DNA of 64,000 nt from Advenella incenata. GTDB taxonomy: Bacteria > Pseudomonadota > Gammaproteobacteria > Burkholderiales > Burkholderiaceae_B. Shown here piece after piece: positions 37,061-45,444 of the stretch (its first letter is position 1; every line of letters begins with the position of its first letter). The translations under genes and the position numbers were made by a program. Where the stretch lies: NCBI RefSeq assembly GCF_004217095.1, contig NZ_SHKO01000001.1, positions 744,001-808,000 of the forward strand, written 5' to 3'. The notes beneath the pieces were generated by a model. The model did not search any database, was not told where the DNA came from, and saw only the letters and a program-made list of their open reading frames with translations.

Positions 37061-37981
37061 ATGAAGCCTTATGAATACGATTTGAATCTGTTATACGTTT
37101 TCCATGAAATTGTGCGTACAGGCTCGCTGTCTGCGGCCGGCAGAAAATTGCGCATCAGTCGCTCAGGGGTCAGCCAGAAACTCAAGGCGCTGGAAAACAA
37201 TATTGGCTCGCAACTGATCCGGCGCTCTACGCGCGATATTGACCTGACAGGGTCAGGCCAGTGCCTGTATGACCATTGCGTTGGTATCTTTGAACAACTA
37301 GACACTGCCGAGCGTCAGTTATCAGGCCTGAAAAATGAAATGCAGGGGCACATACGCCTGTGCGTGCCCACCAGCCTGGGGCAGGACTATTTCAACACGG
37401 TCCTTATCGATTTCATCAAAGAAAATCCGAATATTTCATTCACAATCATTTTCAGCAACAGGATCAAAAATTTCCTGTCTTCCGAAATTGATGTCGCCTT
37501 GCAGATAACAACGATTGACAACATTCCCCAGGACTATGTCGCCCGTGAAATAGGCGCTGTGCCCTGGTGTATATGTGCGGCCCCTGGTTTTCTGGAAACG
37601 GTTGAGGCGATTACGCTGCCAGGGCAACTGGCCGGCTTGCCATTTATTGCGCCTACCTACACCGTGCCCAGCCCCAAACTTACTGTTATCACAAATGAAA
37701 ATAGCACGGTCCATATTCCGCTCAGTTTACGGGTGCAGTCCGAATCGTTGCCGTTTCTCAGGGATAACGTGATCGGGGGCCAGGGTATTGGCTTGCTGCC
37801 GGTTTATTCGATAAAAAAAGAACTGGATGATGCATCTTTGCTCCGCCTGCTGCCGGATTGCCAAATAAAAGGGTTTGGTGATCGTCTGTATGTGATATCC
37901 ACGCAGACTTTTCATATGACTCAATTGCAACGAAGGTTTATTGATTTTGTCATCCGCAAACTACGATGGATGTTTGCGTAG
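37061..37981 (+). CDS. LysR-family transcriptional regulator
   Basis: The 306-residue regulator has an N-terminal winged HTH (YDLNLLYVFHEIVRTGSLS, SRSGVSQKLKALEN, STRDIDLTGSG) and a LysR substrate-binding domain beginning GHIRLCVPTSLGQDYF. The ATG at 37061 gives the usual short N-terminus before the HTH; upstream in-frame starts are less likely. It is divergent from the acyl-CoA ligase gene and precedes the Bug/acyl-CoA operon, so it probably activates one or both in response to a pathway intermediate. Confidence 0.92.
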   Translation: MKPYEYDLNLLYVFHEIVRTGSLSAAGRKLRISRSGVSQKLKALENNIGSQLIRRSTRDIDLTGSGQCLYDHCVGIFEQLDTAERQLSGLKNEMQGHIRLCVPTSLGQDYFNTVLIDFIKENPNISFTIIFSNRIKNFLSSEIDVALQITTIDNIPQDYVAREIGAVPWCICAAPGFLETVEAITLPGQLAGLPFIAPTYTVPSPKLTVITNENSTVHIPLSLRVQSESLPFLRDNVIGGQGIGLLPVYSIKKELDDASLLRLLPDCQIKGFGDRLYVISTQTFHMTQLQRRFIDFVIRKLRWMFA

Positions 37982-38065
37982 CGCGCGTCGTGCTGCTGAC
38001 ATCAGTAGCGCAAATGCTTGCTCCTCCTGTGCTGTGCCTATGACCTTGCGGTCAGATTCTCCGGG

Positions 38066-38144
38066 TTGTCCGGGTTTGTCCTAATTTGTCCGATACCTGG
38101 CTATCTGTATAGTTTGAACTTAACGATCGTTCGGTAAGTTCAAA
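38066..38144 (+). promoter_or_regulatory. Promoter with triple TTGTCC repeat and TetR-type palindrome ahead of the acyl-CoA operon
   Basis: Three TTGTCC hexamers start at 38066, 38076 and 38086, exactly 10 bases apart. The last can serve as a -35 box, 16 bases before TATAGT (38108-38113). A perfect inverted repeat TTTGAACTTA / TAAGTTCAAA (38113-38122 and 38135-38144) covers the expected transcription start. Its 12-base centre includes the palindrome AACGATCGTT, a sequence type often bound by TetR-family repressors. The arrangement suggests repression by the TetR gene at the operon end. Confidence 0.6.
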
Positions 38145-38183
38145 TGGCTCGACCCGAGCGGCTTATAAAAATAAGGAGGCAAG

Positions 38184-39167
38184 GTGAGGATTTGGTTACC
38201 GGTGTGCTTGGCATTCTTCGCGTTTATCGGTTCACAGCCAGCGGTCCGCGCTGGCGAAATAGCTTTTCCAAATAAAGCAATCCACCTGGTTGTGCCTTTT
38301 GCCCCTGGCGGCGGAGCGGATATCGGCGCGCGCAGGTTTGCAAAGGCGCTGTCCGACTTGGTCGGGCAAAGCGTTGTCGTCGAGAACGTACCGGGTGCAG
38401 GCGGCACGCTGGGTGCCGCCAGAGTAGCGCATGCTGCTCCCGATGGCTATACGCTTTTGTACACCACGCCCGGCCAGCAAATGACAGCACCTTATCTAAT
38501 AGATAATTTGCCCTACGATGCACTCAAGGACTTGCGCGCCGTCAGCAAACTGACAGCGGGCGTCAATGTACTGGTTGTCACCAGAGACTTTCCGGCGGTC
38601 TCGATACAGCAATTGATTGACTACGCGAAGCAAAACCCGGCCAAGGTAAATTTTGCCAGCTCGGGCATTGGGTCGACCAGTCACCTGGCAGGAGAACTGT
38701 TCAAGAAAATGGCTGGCATCAACATCACCCACGTGCCATACAGGGGCTCTTCTGTTGCCGCGGCCGATATTGTGGGGGGGCGGGTGCAGATGACGATCGA
38801 TACGCTCAGCGTATACCTGCCGCATATCCGTTCGGGCAAAGTACGGGCTCTGGGCGTGTCTACATTGCAGCCGGCTGCCATTGAGCCGGGGATCCGACCA
38901 ATCGCCGATGTACTGACCGGTTTCGAAGCTTCTCCGATCAATTACATTACGGCGCCTGGCGCAACGCCCGAAGCCGTTATTGAAAAGCTCAACGCGTTAA
39001 TCAATAAGGTCGCATCCGACAAGACATTACAGGCAACGTTTGCCTCAACCGGCTCCGTGCTTGGTGGCAGTACGCCTGAGCAAATGCAGGCGCTGGTCCG
39101 CAGCGAGCAAAAGCGCTGGAAAGCTGTCATCGATAGTGCCGCCATTGCGGTGATGCATAAAAAATAA
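38184..39167 (+). CDS. Bug/TctC-family periplasmic solute-binding protein (2 of 3)
   Basis: The 327-residue protein starts at a GTG with a strong AAGGAGG seven to eight bases upstream. It has a signal peptide (cleavage near AVRAG, residue 24) and the Bug motifs PNKAIHLVVPFAPGGGAD, VVVENVPGAGGTLGAARVA and DGYTLL. It is the first gene of the acyl-CoA operon and shares a TAATG junction region with the next Bug gene. The ligand is unknown. Confidence 0.9.
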   Translation: MRIWLPVCLAFFAFIGSQPAVRAGEIAFPNKAIHLVVPFAPGGGADIGARRFAKALSDLVGQSVVVENVPGAGGTLGAARVAHAAPDGYTLLYTTPGQQMTAPYLIDNLPYDALKDLRAVSKLTAGVNVLVVTRDFPAVSIQQLIDYAKQNPAKVNFASSGIGSTSHLAGELFKKMAGINITHVPYRGSSVAAADIVGGRVQMTIDTLSVYLPHIRSGKVRALGVSTLQPAAIEPGIRPIADVLTGFEASPINYITAPGATPEAVIEKLNALINKVASDKTLQATFASTGSVLGGSTPEQMQALVRSEQKRWKAVIDSAAIAVMHKK

Positions 39168-39199
39168 TGAATGTTCAATGTCTTCCCGAGATTAAAAGC

Positions 39200-40168
39200 A
39201 TGAGAAAACTCCAAACGAAATTGAAAATGGCGATTGCGTCGTTATGTGCAGCATGCGCATTTTCGGCGCATGCGCAGACCTTTCCCGATCGCCCCATTAC
39301 ACTTGTTGTGCCTTATGCCGCAGGTGGCATCACGGATGCATATGCCCGTTCGATTGGTGATTATCTGGGACGCCTGTGGAATACGCAGGTCGTAGTGGAA
39401 AACAAAGGCGGCGCAGCCACGATTATCGGCACGCAGCAGGTTGCCAGAGCCAAACCCGATGGCTACACACTGCTGCTGACCAGTTATGCGTATACATCCA
39501 ACCCGATCCTGAGAAAAGATCTGCCGTACGAGCCGGCTGCGCTGACACCGCTCATGTTGCTGGGCAACAGCCGCAGTATGTTGGTTGTGCCCGCCAAGAG
39601 TGATCTGCGCACACTTGATGATGTGATCAAGAAAGGGAAAAAAGCGCCGGGTAACCTGAAGTTTGCTTCGTCCGGCAATGCCTCAAGTCCCCATGTTGCT
39701 GCTGAGTTGTGGGCCAAGCAAGTGGGAGTGAGTTTTACTCATGTTCCATACAAAGGCACTGGGCCGGCCATGAATGACCTGTTGGCCGGCCTGGTCGATG
39801 GCATTTTTGACGGACCAAGTTCCATCGCCAATGTACGAGCAGGGCGGCTACGAGCGCTCGGCATTGCGAATGAATCCAGGCATCCCGCCGCACCTGAAGT
39901 GCCGACTTTCAAGGAACAGGGCATCGATATGGTCTTCGGTAGCTGGTTCGGTTTCATGGCGCCGGCCAATACGCCAAAACCCGTTATCGATAAGTTGAAT
40001 AAGGGTTTAAATACCTCCCTTCAAGATCCGAAGGTTCGAAAAGTGCTCGAGAGTGCCGGATTGTTTGTTGTCGGTGGCACGCCAGCAGAGTTTGCCAGCT
40101 TCCTTGACGCAGAGGCCCGAAAGCTGCAAGGCCTGGTCGATAGCGGTGTGAAATTTATCGTTCAGTAA
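39200..40168 (+). CDS. Bug/TctC-family periplasmic solute-binding protein (3 of 3)
   Basis: From the ATG at 39200 this is a 322-residue protein with a signal peptide ending FSAHAQ and the motifs FPDRPITLVVPYAAGGITD, VVVENKGGAATIIGTQQVA and DGYTLLLTS. An alternative ATG at 39167 overlaps the previous stop and would add 11 residues before the signal peptide. It is clearly divergent from the preceding Bug protein, so it is unlikely to be a recent duplication. It probably binds a related or second substrate. Confidence 0.9.
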   Translation: MRKLQTKLKMAIASLCAACAFSAHAQTFPDRPITLVVPYAAGGITDAYARSIGDYLGRLWNTQVVVENKGGAATIIGTQQVARAKPDGYTLLLTSYAYTSNPILRKDLPYEPAALTPLMLLGNSRSMLVVPAKSDLRTLDDVIKKGKKAPGNLKFASSGNASSPHVAAELWAKQVGVSFTHVPYKGTGPAMNDLLAGLVDGIFDGPSSIANVRAGRLRALGIANESRHPAAPEVPTFKEQGIDMVFGSWFGFMAPANTPKPVIDKLNKGLNTSLQDPKVRKVLESAGLFVVGGTPAEFASFLDAEARKLQGLVDSGVKFIVQ

Positions 40169-40200
40169 TGAGCAGAATACTATCAATGGAATCCAAACCA

Positions 40201-40977
40201 ATGACACTGAAGTTTATCGAAGTTGAACGTCTAGACGGCGTTGCTATTGTTTATTTGAATCGCCCCCCCGTCAATGCGCAAAGTGCTGCGCTGCGTGAAG
40301 AGTTGATTGGCGTTTTCGATTCTTTCAATGATGATGAGGAAATACGATGTGTTGTACTGACTGCGCATGGCGATATATTTTCTGCGGGTGCGGATATCAC
40401 AGAGCGCCCTGCTATCAAGCAACGCGGTCCAGGCGCTTACTGGAGCCACAATCGTCTGGTGCGCGAAGCGGCCCTTTCCATTGCTGACTGCAGCAAACCG
40501 GTGATTGCAGCGGTAAACGGTCCCGCGCTTGGGGCCGGCTTTGGTTTGATGGCCGCCTGCGATATTTGGATTGCTTCGGATAATGCTTATGTGGCCATGC
40601 CAGAGATTAACGTTGGGCTGGCCGGCGGGACGGCATTATTGCAGCGAATCTTCGGAAAATCCAGGGCCCGGCGCATGTTTTATACTGGAATGAAAGTGAC
40701 CGCCGATGAACTCTACCGCCTGGGGTTGATAGAGGCCAGCCTGCCGCGACAAGAGCTGTTGCCTTATGCCTTGAATTTGGCTAAAGAGATCGCAACAAAA
40801 GCGCCCTTGTCTTTACAGTATGCCAAGCAGGCTGCGCAAGTGACGCTCAATATGCCGCAGCGCGAGGGTTATCGTTACGAACAAAACATTACTGTTGCAT
40901 TGTCCAGGACAGAAGACGCCGCCGAGGCGCAGCAGGCTTTTCTGGAAAAACGGTCACCGCTGTACAAAGGCAGGTAA
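40201..40977 (+). CDS. Enoyl-CoA hydratase/isomerase-family protein, non-canonical active site
   Basis: The 258-residue crotonase-fold protein has VYLNRPPVNAQS, the first oxyanion-hole segment FSAGADITE, and the second region NGPALGAGFGLMAACD, then AMPEINVGLAGG. By eye-alignment the Glu in MPEI corresponds to rat hydratase Glu164, while the Glu144 position (normally GCELA) is Gly in GFGLM. One-Glu members include isomerases, lyases and decarboxylases, so the reaction may not be simple hydration. Several Met codons (40168, 40186, 40201) compete as starts; I prefer 40201, which follows GGAA. Confidence 0.85.
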   Translation: MTLKFIEVERLDGVAIVYLNRPPVNAQSAALREELIGVFDSFNDDEEIRCVVLTAHGDIFSAGADITERPAIKQRGPGAYWSHNRLVREAALSIADCSKPVIAAVNGPALGAGFGLMAACDIWIASDNAYVAMPEINVGLAGGTALLQRIFGKSRARRMFYTGMKVTADELYRLGLIEASLPRQELLPYALNLAKEIATKAPLSLQYAKQAAQVTLNMPQREGYRYEQNITVALSRTEDAAEAQQAFLEKRSPLYKGR

Positions 40978-40978
40978 T

Positions 40979-42193
40979 ATGACCGCGCAACTGAATGACC
41001 ATTATCTTTCCTTGCCATCAAGTGCAAACAATGAACAGGGGCATTATCTGGCGTTTCAGCATGAAGTGCGTCATTTCGTTCGGCACAATTGCCCCGAAGA
41101 TATCCGCAAAAAGGTGCGGGCCGGAGAAAAACTGACGCGTACGGTATATAGCCGGTGGCAGCAAATCCTGCACGCACATGGCTGGGCAGCGCCGGGCTGG
41201 CCGCTTGAGCATGGCGGTACCGGCTGGGACCTGCGCCAGCGCATGATATTTGAAGAGGCCATCGCAGATTTTGATTGCCCACCGCTCTACCATCATGGGC
41301 TGGGCCACATTGGGCCGGTCATTATGCAGTTTGGGACGTCCGAACAAAAACAACTTTATCTTCCCCGAATTATCAGTGGCGCTGACTGGTGGTGTCAGGG
41401 GTACTCGGAGCCAAATTCGGGCTCTGATCTGGCATCCCTGCAAACCCGCGCAGAGCTGGATGGCGACCATTACATTGTGAATGGACAGAAAATATGGACT
41501 TCTCATGCTCACGAAGCGAACATGATTTATATGCTGGTGAGAACCTCGCGCGAAGACAAAAAACAGGAGGGTATTACGCTGCTACTGGTGCAAATGGACA
41601 CGCCGGGGATAACGGTGAAACCGATAGAAACCATCGATGGCTGGCACCACGTTAACGAAGTGTTTTTCGAAAATGTTCATGTGCCGCTGACCCAACGAGT
41701 GGGGCAGGAGGGGCAGGGGTGGCAGTGCGCCAAATATCTGCTTGAGCGCGAACGATTACCGCCGGCCAGCGTTGGTCAGTTAGTCCGACAATGGCGCAGG
41801 GTGGCACAACTGTTATGGACAAGTCAGCATGAGCAACAAGCGAGTCATGACTATTCTGCGCTGAATCAGAGCATGTTCATGTTGGCAGCGCAGATAAAAG
41901 GTGCCCGGGAGATGTTGGCTGACGCTATTGACGACATGATGGAGAAAAAACCGTTGGGTGCAAAACCCTCGGCGCTGAAATTAAGATGCAGCCTGGTAGC
42001 GCAAGGGCTTAGCGAACTGGCATTGCGGCTTATCGGCCCGGCCGGCAGCCAACAATTCATATCTGAGGCAGCGGACCCAACTGAGTCCGGGATCTGGTTG
42101 CAGAACTATATGTTTACCCGGTCCAAGACGATTGCTGGCGGAACGACAGAAGTTCAGCGCAATGTGGTGGCACGTCAATTGTTAGGAGCATGA
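40979..42193 (+). CDS. Acyl-CoA dehydrogenase, PimC-like large subunit
   Basis: The 404-residue flavoprotein has the acyl-CoA dehydrogenase motifs GWAAPGWPLEHGGTGWDL, WWCQGYSEPNSGSDLASLQT and YIVNGQKIWTSHAH, ending with TIAGGTTEVQRNVVARQLLG. The WCQG(Y/F)SEP and IETIDGWHHVNEVFFENVHVP segments recall the large subunit of pimeloyl-CoA dehydrogenase (PimC). The catalytic Glu found in the C-terminal EGT motif of medium-chain enzymes is Gly here, as in FadE types that use another Glu. The next gene encodes a shorter partner, so a heteromer is likely. Start ATG 40979 follows AGGCAGGT. Confidence 0.88.
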   Translation: MTAQLNDHYLSLPSSANNEQGHYLAFQHEVRHFVRHNCPEDIRKKVRAGEKLTRTVYSRWQQILHAHGWAAPGWPLEHGGTGWDLRQRMIFEEAIADFDCPPLYHHGLGHIGPVIMQFGTSEQKQLYLPRIISGADWWCQGYSEPNSGSDLASLQTRAELDGDHYIVNGQKIWTSHAHEANMIYMLVRTSREDKKQEGITLLLVQMDTPGITVKPIETIDGWHHVNEVFFENVHVPLTQRVGQEGQGWQCAKYLLERERLPPASVGQLVRQWRRVAQLLWTSQHEQQASHDYSALNQSMFMLAAQIKGAREMLADAIDDMMEKKPLGAKPSALKLRCSLVAQGLSELALRLIGPAGSQQFISEAADPTESGIWLQNYMFTRSKTIAGGTTEVQRNVVARQLLGA

Positions 42194-42197
42194 CTTG

Positions 42198-43289
42198 ATG
42201 GGATTTGAAGTAGCAACTATTTTTCCAGGCGTTCTGTTGGAAGGCGCTGAACGTGTAGCAAAAAATGCTTCCTCATACGAGGCAGCACTATATCCACGTA
42301 TGATCCAGGAAATGGGATGGAGCAGCACGTTGATTTCCGAGAGCAATGGCGGCTATGGCGGTTCTTTTGCAGATATCGGCTCTTTGCTGGAGGGCATGGC
42401 TTCACGGGCGATTAACCTGCCTATCATGACCCGGTGCTGTATTGTGCCTGGCATGCTTGAGGCAGCGCCCGAGCGGGAAACGGTCAGTGCCCTACTGTCG
42501 CAGATTGCCGAAGGCGTGGCGTGTATTGAACTGGCTGGACCACTCAGCTGGCGGCAAACGCATGCGCTCCCCCAACTGTCGCCCGTCACGGATGGCTGGA
42601 CTGTTAATGGTCGGCTGGAGGATTTTGAGTGGACCGAAGGTTGTACACACGTATTATTTTGCGCGCTTGATACGGCCAGCCAGAAAATCAGTATTGTCAT
42701 TATCGAGGCAGGGCAATTGCCGGACCACGCCAGCAGTTTTGTCACCGTCGAGCGGCGACGCATCAAGCGGGTTGACATGGGTTCGTTGAAAATATCCAAC
42801 GATAGCGTTTTGGTTCAGGGTGATGACGCGTCGGCAATGTGCCAGGCAGGCTGGAAATTGGCGCAGGTGTCGGTTGCCGCAGATATTGTGTGCACCATGA
42901 ACTATATGCTGTCCGAGACCGTGAACTACTTGCAGGAACGGAAGCAGTTTGGGCAGCCACTGGCCCGGTTTCAGGTGCTCAGGCATGATGTTGCCAAACT
43001 CTACGTTAGTTATGAAACCTGCAAGAATCTGTTAATGGCATCATTGCGTTCACTGGATGAAGCAGGTGGCAGCGATGATCTGGCTGCTTTGGATTTGCTT
43101 GGTGTATATACACGGGAAGAGGCGATCGCGTTTGCACAATCGGTCATTCAACTGCATGGCGGCATGGGCATGACCCAGGAGACAATGGCGGCGCGTATGG
43201 CTTCACGACTCGTGGCCAATGCGTTTCGTTTTGGCGATGTGCACAGTCACGCCAAAGCACTGACTCAATTGCAGGCGGGCGAAAAATGA
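42198..43289 (+). CDS. Acyl-CoA dehydrogenase, PimD-like small subunit
   Basis: The 363-residue protein belongs to the acyl-CoA dehydrogenase family but is more divergent than its neighbour. It has WSSTLISESNGGYGGSFADIG, the YLQERKQFGQPLARFQVLRH helix and a C-terminal IQLHGGMGMTQETMAARM. This HGGxGMT ending is typical of second subunits in heteromeric dehydrogenases such as PimD. AGGAG lies 9 bases before ATG 42198; a TTG three bases earlier is less likely. It overlaps the following ligase gene by 4 bases. Confidence 0.85.
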   Translation: MGFEVATIFPGVLLEGAERVAKNASSYEAALYPRMIQEMGWSSTLISESNGGYGGSFADIGSLLEGMASRAINLPIMTRCCIVPGMLEAAPERETVSALLSQIAEGVACIELAGPLSWRQTHALPQLSPVTDGWTVNGRLEDFEWTEGCTHVLFCALDTASQKISIVIIEAGQLPDHASSFVTVERRRIKRVDMGSLKISNDSVLVQGDDASAMCQAGWKLAQVSVAADIVCTMNYMLSETVNYLQERKQFGQPLARFQVLRHDVAKLYVSYETCKNLLMASLRSLDEAGGSDDLAALDLLGVYTREEAIAFAQSVIQLHGGMGMTQETMAARMASRLVANAFRFGDVHSHAKALTQLQAGEK

Positions 43290-45406
43290 AGTCAGCACAG
43301 ATGAATGGTCATTCATTGGATCAACTATTCAATCCACGCTCGGTTGCGATCATCGGAGCGTCGTCAGACCCAGCAAAACTGGGAGGCAGGCCGATTCGGT
43401 TTTTGCTCGAAGCAGGCTATGAAGGGACCATTTACCCTATTAACAAACGTGCCGAAACAGTGCAAGGGTTGAAAGCCTATGCTTGTCTGGCAGATATCCC
43501 CGGTGATGTTGATCAGGCACTCATTATTGTGCCAGCGTCGGCAGCACTAGAGGCTTTGCAGGATTGCATCGCAAAAAACATCAAAGCGGTTCAGGTGTTG
43601 AGTTCGGGTTTTTCAGAAGAAAGCGCGGAAGGTCTCGTGCGTCAGAACCAATTGGTCGAGCTGGCCAAGCGTCATGGCGTGCGACTGCTTGGCCCCAATT
43701 GCCTGGGCATCGTCAGTGTGCGAAATCGCTATTTTGCAACCTTCTCTACAGCGCTGGAGGCGCTTACACCTTCGCCCGGCGGCATCAGTTTTGCGACCCA
43801 AAGCGGGGCGTTTGGCTCGTGTGCATATGCGCAGGCCATCCAACGTGGATTGGGTATTGCGCGCATCGTTGCTACCGGCAACGAGGCTGATATTGATGTC
43901 ACCGAATGCATTGATTTTCTGGCCTCGGATACGCAGACGAAGGTCATCTGTGCGGCTATCGAAGGGTGTCGTGACGGCAATCGATTGCGCACAGCCTTGC
44001 TCAAAGCGGCAGCGGCCGGCAAGCCGGTAATCTTGATGAAAGTCGGCAGTTCTGTTACCGGCCAGCAGGCGGTAGCGACCCATACGGGAGCGATCGCCGG
44101 CAACGACAGGATTTTTGACGTGGTATGCCAGGAATGCGGGGCATGGCGCGCCTATTCAATTGAAGAAATGCTGGACATTGCGTACGTGTGTACGCAACTG
44201 CCGCTGCCTGCGAATGATAGTGCCAGTATTATTACCGTCTCGGGTGGTATTGGTGTGCTGATGGCCGACGATGCCGAGCGTTATGGCGTAAAGGTTCCTG
44301 CTGTAAGCGAAGAGCTGCAGCAGCAGGCCCGCCAGGTAGTGCCATTTCTTGTCGGCGTCAATCCTCTGGATACGACCGCGCAGATTGGTGCCATCAAGCA
44401 AGGGCTATCGGATCTGATAGACCTTGTCATTGGCGGTACCGAGTTCTCCACCCATTTTATCTATTTAGCCCAGATCCCTTGCGATCCGGGCAGATTTCTT
44501 CCGCTGCTTGAGCAATTGACCGCGATCAGGACCAATTATCCGGACCGTCTGTTAGTACTGGTGGGGCCGTCCGAGGAGTCGTTGCGCAAGCAACTGGAGC
44601 AGCAAGGCCTGGTGATTTTCGCCGATCCTGGGCGGGCAATGCGAGCCGTGGCTGCGTTGTGCGAACTCAAACGGCGTTGGTTGGCGCTGCATCCCGGTTT
44701 ACCTGACCCCGTTCGACCCGGCCGACATCGGCCTGATGCCGCTAAGCCTGCACTGAACGAGTGGCAGGCCAAACGCCTGCTCGCGCAGTACGGCCTGCCG
44801 GTGCCGACAGAAGCATTGTGTGAAAGCGCAGCTCAAGCAGTGACCGCAGCGTCCGAGATAGGTTATCCAGTAGTGGCGAAAATCGTCTCTTCGGACATTC
44901 AGCACAAGACCGAATTTGGAGGGGTTCTACTGAATTTGCAAAATGCCAAACAAGTCCGGGAGGCATTCGAGGCGTTACTGGACGCAGCCGGAAAATTGAG
45001 TGACAAGCCGTCAATTGAGGGCGTGCTTATCGCTCCGATGATAAAAGGCGGCGTCGAGACAATATTGGGCATACATATAGATCCGACCTTTGGCCCAATG
45101 GTGATGTTCGGTCTGGGGGGCGTGGCGGTTGAATTATACGACGATGTCGCTTTCGCCTCTGTGCCGTTGTCCAAGGCACGGGCTGGCCAACTGGTCCGGT
45201 CGGTACGCGCTTGCCGGCTGCTTACCGGATGGCGAGGCCAGAAAAGACTCGATATCGAACAATTGGAATCTGCGCTACTGCGCCTGTCAGATTTTGCCCA
45301 AGACTGGGCACCGGTGCTCGAAGGCGTTGATATCAATCCGTTCGTTGTAATGGAATCCGGGGCGGCTTGTCTGGACGCAGTGATCTCGTTTAGAAAGGGA
45401 ACTTAG
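43286..45406 (+). CDS. ADP-forming acyl-CoA synthetase (fused alpha/beta, acetyl-CoA synthetase type)
   Basis: The 706-residue protein has a CoA-binding Rossmann domain (SVAIIGASSDPAKLGGRPI), a succinyl-CoA-ligase-like middle with VLSSGFSE, RLLGPNCLGIVS and ATHTGAIAGND (probable phospho-His266), and a C-terminal ATP-grasp domain from about residue 490 (AKRLLAQYGLPVPTEA, GYPVVAKIVSSDIQHKTE, GVLLNL). These NDP-forming ligases couple acyl-CoA and ATP without AMP. In the cluster it could activate the substrate or recover ATP from a product acyl-CoA. It overlaps the small dehydrogenase gene by 4 bases. Confidence 0.9.
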   Translation: MKSAQMNGHSLDQLFNPRSVAIIGASSDPAKLGGRPIRFLLEAGYEGTIYPINKRAETVQGLKAYACLADIPGDVDQALIIVPASAALEALQDCIAKNIKAVQVLSSGFSEESAEGLVRQNQLVELAKRHGVRLLGPNCLGIVSVRNRYFATFSTALEALTPSPGGISFATQSGAFGSCAYAQAIQRGLGIARIVATGNEADIDVTECIDFLASDTQTKVICAAIEGCRDGNRLRTALLKAAAAGKPVILMKVGSSVTGQQAVATHTGAIAGNDRIFDVVCQECGAWRAYSIEEMLDIAYVCTQLPLPANDSASIITVSGGIGVLMADDAERYGVKVPAVSEELQQQARQVVPFLVGVNPLDTTAQIGAIKQGLSDLIDLVIGGTEFSTHFIYLAQIPCDPGRFLPLLEQLTAIRTNYPDRLLVLVGPSEESLRKQLEQQGLVIFADPGRAMRAVAALCELKRRWLALHPGLPDPVRPGRHRPDAAKPALNEWQAKRLLAQYGLPVPTEALCESAAQAVTAASEIGYPVVAKIVSSDIQHKTEFGGVLLNLQNAKQVREAFEALLDAAGKLSDKPSIEGVLIAPMIKGGVETILGIHIDPTFGPMVMFGLGGVAVELYDDVAFASVPLSKARAGQLVRSVRACRLLTGWRGQKRLDIEQLESALLRLSDFAQDWAPVLEGVDINPFVVMESGAACLDAVISFRKGT

Positions 45407-45444
45407 CTATAATTCACGGCTGAACCCTATAACGAGACTATTGC

